A DNA stretch of 64,000 bases from UBA1952 sp965246765 (GTDB lineage Bacteria; Bacteroidota; Bacteroidia; Chitinophagales; Chitinophagaceae): NCBI GenBank assembly GCA_965246765.1, contig CBDFFJ010000003.1:310001-374000 (forward strand), given 5' to 3'. The notes under the pieces are model-generated. The model had not been told where the DNA came from. It saw only the letters and a list, made by a program, of their open reading frames with translations, and made no database searches. Below are positions 42,269 through 50,800 of this stretch, one piece after another (the first letter of the stretch is position 1; each line of letters begins with the position of its first letter). The translations under genes were made by a program, and so were the position numbers.

Positions 42269-42940
42269 ATGTCATTTTCCACCGCTTCCGCTCCCCGCAG
42301 CCGGCGAATCAGCCGCCGGCCACTGCTACATCTACTCGCCGGCGCCTTTGCCGCATTCTGGCTTATCTCTTTTGCAGGCACTACCGACCTTGCCAACTGG
42401 TGGATTGAAAATCTGCTCGTCTTCATTTTTACGGCAGCGATAGTCCTCACTTTCCGGCGCTTTGCCTTTTCAGACCTGAGCTATGTGCTCATGCTGATCT
42501 TTCTGATCCTGCATGTGTATGGCGCCAAATATGCCTATGCCGACAATCCCTTCGGCTTTTGGATGCAGCGGACCTTCGGCACTGTGCGAAACCCCTATGA
42601 CCGGCTGGTGCATACCTCATTCGGCCTGCTGATGGCTTACCCGATGCGGGAGCTGCTACTGCGTAAACTGAAGGCCGGCGAAGCTTGGAGCTGGATGCTG
42701 CCGGTAGAGCTGGTGCTTTCGCTGAGCGGCTTGTTTGAGCTGATTGAATGGAACATCGCTGATGTCTTCTTTCCTGCGCACGGTGCAAACTATGTGGGAA
42801 CCCAGGGCGATAGCTGGGACGCGCAGAAAGATATGTTTGTAGCCACCTGCGGAGCGCTTGCTGCGATGCTTGCGGGACGGCTTATAAAGCAGGGCATTGC
42901 AGCGGCGCGGGCGCGGCCACTACAGCCCCTGAAGGCCTGA
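42269..42940 (+). CDS. DUF2238 (YjdF-like) membrane protein
   Basis: A 223-residue polytopic membrane protein with about six helices. DUF2238 hallmarks are 'HVYGAKYAYADNPFGFWMQ', 'NPYDRLVHTSFGLLMAYPMR', 'LSLSGLFELIEWNIADVFF' and 'GTQGDSWDAQKDMFVATCGA'. Function unknown. The ATG at 42269 is preferred over the one at 42218 because the latter overlaps the palindrome and adds 17 unrelated residues, but both are possible. The N-terminus is Arg-rich and cytoplasmic. Confidence 0.85.
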   Translation: MSFSTASAPRSRRISRRPLLHLLAGAFAAFWLISFAGTTDLANWWIENLLVFIFTAAIVLTFRRFAFSDLSYVLMLIFLILHVYGAKYAYADNPFGFWMQRTFGTVRNPYDRLVHTSFGLLMAYPMRELLLRKLKAGEAWSWMLPVELVLSLSGLFELIEWNIADVFFPAHGANYVGTQGDSWDAQKDMFVATCGALAAMLAGRLIKQGIAAARARPLQPLKA

Positions 42941-42944
42941 AATG

Positions 42945-42973
42945 AAAAACCGGCGCCTCAAAGAGGCGCCGGC
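42945..42973. terminator. Terminator between DUF2238 and csbD genes
   Basis: A perfect 10-bp stem (CCGGCGCCTC at 42950-42959 with 42963-42972) and AAA loop. Five A residues on the left give a T-run for csbD on the minus strand; the plus-strand T-run is only two bases. Confidence 0.85.
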
Positions 42974-42996
42974 TTCCGGATGAGACGGCGGGCGGG

Positions 42997-43185
42997 TTAT
43001 CCCAGCGAGCGGATCCAATCAACCACTTCATCCTTGGTTTTGCCGAGCTTCTGCTGCATACGGCCGAAAAACTCGTCGTCTTTTCCATCTTCATACTGAA
43101 GATCGTCGTCTGTGAGCTGAGCATTGGCCTGTTTCATTTTGCCTTTCAGCTCGTTCCAGTTGCCTTTTAATGTGAGCTTGTCCAT
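42997..43185 (-). CDS. CsbD family stress-response protein
   Basis: A 62-residue hydrophilic protein of the CsbD family, small proteins induced by general stress in many bacteria. 'LKGNWNELKGKMKQANAQLT' at the N-terminus and 'MQQKLGKTKDEVVDWIRSL' at the C-terminus are characteristic. No membrane or signal segment. It is a single-gene unit with its own terminator. Confidence 0.9.
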   Translation of the reverse strand: MDKLTLKGNWNELKGKMKQANAQLTDDDLQYEDGKDDEFFGRMQQKLGKTKDEVVDWIRSLG

Positions 43186-43322
43186 AATGTAGTTGGTTTA
43201 GACCCGGCAACTGAAAACATTCATGCCAGTTGCCGCCCGCTTGGCCGGAGAAATGTTAACTAGTGGCTTCATTTCAGATTGGCCTCATTCTTGGATAGAA
43301 CGGCTTACAATACACACCGAAA

Positions 43323-43967
43323 ATGAAACGTTACGCCTTTTCCTTCCTGCTGCTTGCGCTTGCTGCCATGTCCTGCCTTTCTTCCTGCGTTATCCGCACC
43401 GACGACTATGACACGACGCCGGCTAATCCGTACCAGTATGGCTTCTCAGATGATTTCAATAGCGATGTCAACGGCTGGAGCTTTCGTGATGGCGCCAACA
43501 AAGCCTCGGTATATCTGAGCAGCGGGCAGCTTCATTATGACTATCATCCCTATGACAACGGCACGAATACAGTTGCCGTTTCTACCGGCATGCCACCCGC
43601 AACCCGCGCCTTTGATATCCAGACGCGTTTCCGCAGCGACAATGCGATGGGGCTGGTGTTCGGCGTTTCGTCAAGCGACTACGGCTACTCCGTTTTTATT
43701 GATGACCGGGGATATTTTGCGGTTTATGATGAGGGTACAGCGTCTATAAAAGAGCAGGCTTTGCTGGACTGGACGCAAACCGGCGCTATCCGTCAGGGCT
43801 GGAACGACTTGGAGCTGCAGGCTACCCGCGATGGCTCCTGGGTTGGCTATATCAACGGCACACAGGTATTCCGGATTGGCGCAAGAACTTTGTACGGCAG
43901 TCAGGCTGGTTTTATCGTGCTCGCGAATACGGGCGGCGACGCCGACTTTCTAGATGTGTCCTGGTAA
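43323..43967 (+). CDS. Lipoprotein with LamG/3-keto-glycoside-hydrolase-like beta-sandwich
   Basis: A 214-residue lipoprotein: signal peptide followed by 'MSCLSSC', with either Cys18 or Cys22 as the lipidation site. The mature part contains 'FSDDFNSDVNGWSFRDGANK', 'RAFDIQTRFRSDNAMGLVFG', 'WNDLELQATRDGSWVGYING' and 'GSQAGFIVLANTGGDADFLD', a concanavalin-like jelly-roll of the kind found in DUF1080/LamG proteins that bind or cut glycans. No catalytic motif can be assigned. An imperfect hairpin terminator follows. Confidence 0.75.
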   Translation: MKRYAFSFLLLALAAMSCLSSCVIRTDDYDTTPANPYQYGFSDDFNSDVNGWSFRDGANKASVYLSSGQLHYDYHPYDNGTNTVAVSTGMPPATRAFDIQTRFRSDNAMGLVFGVSSSDYGYSVFIDDRGYFAVYDEGTASIKEQALLDWTQTGAIRQGWNDLELQATRDGSWVGYINGTQVFRIGARTLYGSQAGFIVLANTGGDADFLDVSW

Positions 43968-43983
43968 AGGAATCGACTCATTT

Positions 43984-44010
43984 AAGGCCCGCTATGTTGC
44001 GAGCCTTTCT
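43984..44010 (+). terminator. Probable terminator after the LamG-like lipoprotein gene
   Basis: AAGGCCCGC (43984-43992) pairs with GCGAGCCTT (43999-44007) with one mismatch around a six-base loop and is followed by TCT. It lies 17 bases after the stop codon. Confidence 0.5.
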
Positions 44011-44562
44011 GCATTTAGTGCCGCCGTTATTGCTTCGGCTGCGAGTTATGTTGACTGTGGCAAGGCCAGTATCGCAACAATTTACCGTTCGGGCTATTCT
44101 TTTGCCGCTGCACAAATGCTGAAGCGTATATGACGTGAAGGCCCTTGGTAACGTTTGCTTCGGCACAGCGTAGATCAGCATTAAGTCCTAATGGACAAGC
44201 AGGCGCTCAGTAACAAAATTCAGTGCAGCAGCGCTTAGCAAACGAATACCAGAATAAAAAAAGCAGAGCCGGCCTTCCTATTTAGTCGGTGGACGTATTT
44301 GATGCAATACAGGTGGCGCAAGTCAACAACTCTGTGAGAGCGTTTTCGGCAACTATGGTGTGTCAGCCTTGATCTCTAAAAGCCTGATTATGAGCAGGCG
44401 AGCGAAGAGCCGAAATGCAGAATCAGGCAGTATGGATTGCGGTAAATTTTTCTTTTCCGGCGGAGAAACTAAAAATATGATAAATATTAATAATATTAAT
44501 TTATTGTAAATTATTAGTTAAGGCCTTAATAATCATGCAATAGCAAAAAAATTTTAAAAAAA

Positions 44563-44570
44563 TAATTTTG
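44563..44570 (+). promoter_or_regulatory. Candidate -7 promoter box upstream of the giant adhesin gene
   Basis: TAATTTTG matches TAnnTTTG exactly and lies in a very AT-rich stretch about 300 bases before the start codon. No TTTG is seen at the expected -33 distance, so the call is tentative. Confidence 0.3.
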
Positions 44571-44869
44571 AAGCAAAAAATTTATTTCGTTAACGAAAAT
44601 TTTAGTTGTCCAAACAATTATTTTTACAAAACGAGGTTTTTTTAACAAACGGTTAATCTGGGAATTAGGCTTGTGTTTGACAGACGTTGAAAGATCAGGT
44701 AAGGTTTGTCAAAAAGGACCCAAAGTGATATTAGAAAGTGTAACAGAATTGTGTATCGTAAGCAGACGGCTTTAAAAGTTCTTCATCAGAAAAGTCATAC
44801 CAACATAGCAAGAGAACAGGGAGGCGCCGAAACCCTTTGAAATAGTAGGCAGTAAAACAAACAAGTGTC

Positions 44870-47800
44870 ATGATAAAAAACATTACCAGACTGTGTGGAA
44901 TGCTTGTGCTTTTAGCCTGCTCGCATGCGGGTTATGCACAGCTAACAGGGGCAAAATACATTCCTGGAGACTACGTCACGATCTCAGCAGCGGTTTCCGA
45001 CCTTAATACAAATGGGGTGGGTGTTGGCGGAGTGACGTTCAATGTGGCCGCAGGTTACGCGCAGACGCTTACCGCACCCATTGCTATTACCGCGACTGGG
45101 ACGTTGGGTAACCCGATCATATTTCAGAAGGATCCGGCTACTTCTGGAGCAAATCCGGTTCTGACAGCATATACAGGCACTGCCACTCCCAGCAGTACTG
45201 CGCCGGATGGTATGTGGCGTCTGATGGGCTCTGACTATGTGACTATTGACGGCATAGACTTAACCGATGCTGCTTCGTCCAATCCAGCTACCATGGAGTA
45301 CGGTTACGGTCTCTTTAAAGCAAGTGCCTCTGATGGCGCGCAGAATAATACAATACAAAATTGTACGGTATCTCTCAGCCGCGTTAATAATGCCTCTGGA
45401 ACAGCTCCAATGCTGGCAGGCTCAGTAGGTATTCTTATGATTAATGCTACTGCTACTGCTGCGACTACAGTGCTCACTCCAAGTGCGGCAGCCGGGGCCA
45501 ACGCTAACAACGTTTTTAAAGCGAACACTGTAAAAAATACAAATATCGGTATCGGTCTGGTGGGCTATAATACTACGGGTTCTACCGCGTTAAGCGACGT
45601 GAACAATATTGTTGGGGGCATCACTACCAGTGCTGGTAATACAGTAACAAATTTCGGCTCATCCAGTAACAATACGAACGCTGCCGTGGGCATCTCCGTA
45701 TCTAACCAGTTTTCATTTACTGTGTCTAATAACACGGTAAATAATAATACTGGCACAGGGTCCAACCATGCAACTACATTAAGAGGCATATATTTAATAG
45801 GCGGCACGAGCGGTAGTGGCGATGTAAATAATAATACAGTTACGGTAAACGGAGGTGGAACCACATCATCAATATATGCTATTGATATGGAGGCCGGCAA
45901 TACGGCAGCATCCAATACCATAAACGTTAATAACAACACTGTTTCAAATTGTACATATTCAACGGCTACATCGGGCGTTTTCTATGGCATCTATTTATCA
46001 AGTAGTGCAACTACACTCAATGCAAATGGCAACACTATTGTCAATAATGTGATACCGGGTACAGGTAGTGTATATATGCTGTATAATATCGGCGCTCCGG
46101 TGACGCTTAATACAAATAGTAATACGATTACCGCCAATACAAAAACGAGCACAGGCAGTTTATATCTATTATATAATGGCACTACACTCACGAATTGGAA
46201 TGCTAGTTTCAACGTCATTGCAAATAATGTCCGTTCTGTCAGTAGCAGCGGAACAACCTATTGTGTAAATGTTGCGACACCTACAAACTTTAGCTTCAAG
46301 AATAACCGGATAGAGAGTAACAGCTTTACTGCCACTGGATCAACCGGTTCAATTTACGGCTATTATAGTCCTTCTTCTGCTGCAAATGAGACAATTTGGA
46401 ATGATACTTTTAAAAACCTGACTACTCCCACTTCGGGATCGCTCTACGGTGTGTATATCGGAAGTGCGACAGGAAATAAAAATATCAAGAATAATATTGT
46501 TACCGGATATAAGACGGGATCGGGCACGTTATACGGAATATACATGGCCTATGGCAACGTAGATACTATTTCCGGCAATCAGATCTATGCTGATACTATA
46601 AGCGCGGGCTCTGGTTCAACTATGTACGGAATCTACGTTTCGGCTGGTACTACTAACGCCGTTTTTCAGAATAAAATTTATAACCTATCAAATGGGGGGG
46701 CATCACCTATTTTATATGGTCTTTACTTAGCCGGAGGCACCACCAATAACGTATATAACAATCTTATTGGCGACCTGAGAACCCCCAGTGCGTCCGCCGC
46801 TAATGCATTGACGGGTATATATGTTAGCTCTGGCAGCAATAATGTATTTCATAATACAGTGTACCTGAATGCTACCAGCACAGGCACCAATTTCGGCAGT
46901 TCTGCACTTTTCGCCAGCACCAGCCCTACATTGAACTTGGTAAACAATATTCTGTATAACAGCTCAACCGCTGCAGGCACCGGGTTGACTGTAGCCTATC
47001 GTCGGTCCGCTACCTCTCTATCAACATATGCCTCTACTTCAAACAATAACCTCTTTTATGCAGGAACGCCTGGCGCAGTAAATCTCGTATATTCTGATGG
47101 AACCAATAACCTTCAGACGCTTGCCAACTATCAGGCCTTAAGCGGCCTTGCGCCACGTGATAACTCATCTGTAACTGAAAACGTGGCATTTCTCAGTACC
47201 ACAGGTACCAGTGCTAATTTTCTGCATGTGGATGTGACCAGTCCGACAGTTGTAGAAAGTGGAGGTAATACCACATTCGTCGGTAACGATGTAGATAACC
47301 AAGTTCGCTCAGGTTTCTCTGGGTATGCAGGAACCGGAACTGCTCCGGACATAGGAGCCGATGAAATCTCGGGCACAAATCCTAACGGTTGCTTTGGTAC
47401 ACCATACACAGCTACGCTGTCGGCTAGCGCGCTACAAGTATGTAACGGCACAGCGTTTACAATCAGCATTAATAATGTACCTCCCGGCAGTGTGGGTTAC
47501 TCCTATCAACTTCAAAGCAGCCCATCAGGGGCCGGGAGTTGGACGAATGCCGGCTCACCTCAAGGAGGGGCAACCTTTACGATTGCAGCTGGCATTACCG
47601 CTGCGACAGACTATCGTGTTATTGCAACGTGCGTGAGCAGCGCTACCGCGTCAAATGGCGGCTCATTAACCGTTAATGCTACGAATTGCACATTTGATAT
47701 CACCCGCAGCACTGGAGTAACATACACTTCAATCGCCAGCACTGGTTCAAGCCCTTCCGGTACCTATGTGAACGGCAATAGTACTGATGACAACACGACA

Positions 47801-50800
47801 GATAAGCAGCCAATCGGTTTTGCCTTCCCATACAAAGGCGGCACATACACAAAATTTCGTATGTGTACAAATGGTTGGCTGACATTGGACAGCAATAATA
47901 CCAGCACTGCATATGCTCCTACGAGCCGCTTTAATTCGGTTAGTAAGCTAACTCTTGCGCCATTCTGGCAAGATCTTGTGTGCCAGGGAAATCCTGCGAC
48001 TGCAGCCGGTCTCGCGGCTGGCCTGAAATACCAAATGATAGGTACTGCCCCCAACCGTACCCTTATCGCAGAGTGGATAGGCGCAGAGACATTTAATAAC
48101 GCAGGACCTAATCTGAACTTCCAGGTGCAGCTGCACGAAAATGGGTCTATTGATTTTGCTTACGGTACTATGGAAGGGTTCAACGGAACCGCAAACTATA
48201 CATTTGGATATACCATTGGTGTGTCATCCGTAGCGGGAACAGGTACTACAAGCGCTGATTTGCAAAGCCAGCAAGCAGAAAACACAAATTATTTTGCTCC
48301 AAACAGTGTAAATAACCTCACCATAGTGCAGGAGTGCAATAGCGCCTTGACATTTACCCCCGGTAACTACACAGGCCCAACCTCATTCACGCCTAGTGTG
48401 CCAATTAACGACGATATTCCAGGTGCCATAACGCTGAACGTAAATCCTGTGCCATGCTCCTCTTATTGCGGATCTTACTACAGCTCAAGAGCAGCGACTG
48501 CTTCGGTAAATTCGTCTTCCTGCACCACCGCTCCTGACGATGATGTATGGTTTACATTCACAGCACCACCCAGTGGCCAGATTAAGGTGACAGTAGGTGG
48601 TTCTGGCGGTTATGACCCGTCAATAGCACTCTACGATGTTTCGCTGACCGCAGTAGGTAGCTTCGGCTGCGTTAATGCAACGGGAGCGGGCCTTTCTGAA
48701 GTGATCACAGCAACTGGTCTGAATCCTTCAGGTATTTATTTCCTGCGGATAAGCCACAACGGTGCGGGTTCTGGCACGGACGGTAACTTCTACGTGTGTG
48801 TGAATGACAATGTTCCGCCTCCAATTAATGATAACATCTGCGGCTCTATATCATTAGTAGTTAATACCAGCTGTATTACTACTGCAGGTAGCACTATCAG
48901 TGCAACGGCCTCTGCCAATGCCCCAACCGGCTGTAACACGCCCGATGACGACATCTGGTATGTATTCGTACCTAACGCTACGGATAATCTTCTGACCGTA
49001 CAAAGTGGTACGGGCTATAATGCATCTTTACAGATAGATACTGCAGCTGGTGGCGCATGTTCTGGCGCGCTTACCCAAGTCTTCTGCATTAACAACACAA
49101 GCACTGGAGGCGTAGAAACATCTTCCGGCCCATGGGTCATTGGCAGGCCATACTTTGTTCGTGTGTACCATGCGGGTACAGGCGCTGGCAGTGGCAACTT
49201 CACCATTTGCGCTGAAAGTGTGCCGCCTGCTTGTGTAACTGTTTCTGCTCCTGCTGCAAGTGCTTCTGTAACTGCAAGCGGCACTACGATCAGTTGGTCC
49301 GCTACAGCGAATGCTACGGGATATGACATATATCTAAGCACTAATCAGGCAAATGTTGCCAGCCAAAACATCGCAGCGCAGGTGGCAGTCAACCAGCCTG
49401 GTACAAGTTTCGCGACCGGAACGCTTAGTCCAAGTACTATTTACTACTATAAGATAGTTCCCCAAAATGCCATCGGACAGAAGAATAATGGCTGCGCGGT
49501 CCGCGACTTCAACACAAATCCTCCCTCTTGCCTGACATTGCCTACTTCTCCGGTTAATTCAGGTACTCCGTGCTCAGGTACAGCAGGAACTACACTTTCC
49601 TGGCCGGCATCAGCGGGCGCTACAGGTTATAATGTATATCTGGATGCTGGCTCTGGCCCTGCTACTACACTTGTATCTGCTAACCAAGCCGGAACTACTT
49701 ATACTACTGGTAGCGCACTTGCAGCAGGTACTTATAGCTGGAGGATAGTGCCACTAAACACCAATGGGTCGCCTACGGGCTGTCCTGACTGGACATTTAC
49801 TGTTCTGACGTCCCCGACTGTATCAGCTACGCCAACGACTGGCACATTTTGCGGCACTGGCAGCACCACACCAATTGCACTTACCGCAAGTGGTACGGGC
49901 ACGAGCTATGTCTGGTCGCCAACAACCGGACTCTACACGAACGCTGCCGGAACAACGGCTTATAGCGGTAGCAGCAGCACAACGGTTTATGCAAATCCAA
50001 CAGCTACAACTGTATATACCGTGACGGCATCTTCGTCAGCAGGTTGTACGGCAACTGCGACAGCTACTATTACTGTGGCACCAGCAGTTACTGTCAGCCC
50101 AACTGCGAAGTTCCCAACACTTTGCGCAGGTGGTGGCGCCGACACACTTTATGCTAATGCCGGCATTGCGACGAGCGGATATTGTGCCGCGGTTAATCAA
50201 GGCTCCGCATTGATTACGCTTGTAACGCTGAATACACTGAGTAGCAACACCAGCTCTAATCAGCCAAGCGCATTACCTTACTATACACTCTATCCTGCGA
50301 CCGGTACCCAGACAACTACGCTTACGGCCGGATCGTCTTACACAGTTGGTGTGGATCTAAATGGCGCTGGCATCGTGTCTGTATGGATTGATTATGATCA
50401 CGATGGCGTTCTTTCAGCAACGGAATGGGTGCAGCCATATATAAATGCAACCACAGGTACTGCTACTATTTATGTGCCTTCAAATGCGGTGAACGGACTT
50501 ACGCGGTTGAGAGTACGCTCGCGCCTTAGCGCGAATTCTAATGGTTCCGGTGACGCCTGCCTTGCAATGGGCAGTGGAGAAACGGAAGACTATGATGTAA
50601 ATATTACCGGTGGTTTATCCGCCGGAGGCTTAACTTATGCCTGGACTCCTACAAGCGGCCTAAGTTCAAGCACTACAGCTAATCCGGGGGCAACTATAAC
50701 TACGACGACGACTTATTCAGTTACAGCCACTTCGGCTGCTGGCTGCTCAGCTACCGATACTGTACGTGTTACAGTGGGATCATCACTCAGCGCAACAGCT

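Larger units (their letters stand above)
43968..44869. other. 902-base region without a supported gene, leader of the giant adhesin gene
   Basis: The left half (43968-44450) has ordinary GC content and no convincing gene: a 67-codon minus-strand frame (43978-44181) and an opposite open frame without a start codon show no protein features. The right half (44450-44650) drops sharply to AT-rich DNA with long A- and T-runs and contains a good -7 box at 44563. From there about 300 bases reach the start of the giant gene, which would make a long 5' leader. I saw no tRNA and could not recognise a riboswitch. Confidence 0.6.

Noticed and set aside
43978..44181. 67-codon minus-strand frame after the LamG-like lipoprotein gene
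   Set aside because: Cys/Arg-rich sequence without signal, domain or partner; it overlaps the probable terminator of the plus-strand gene.
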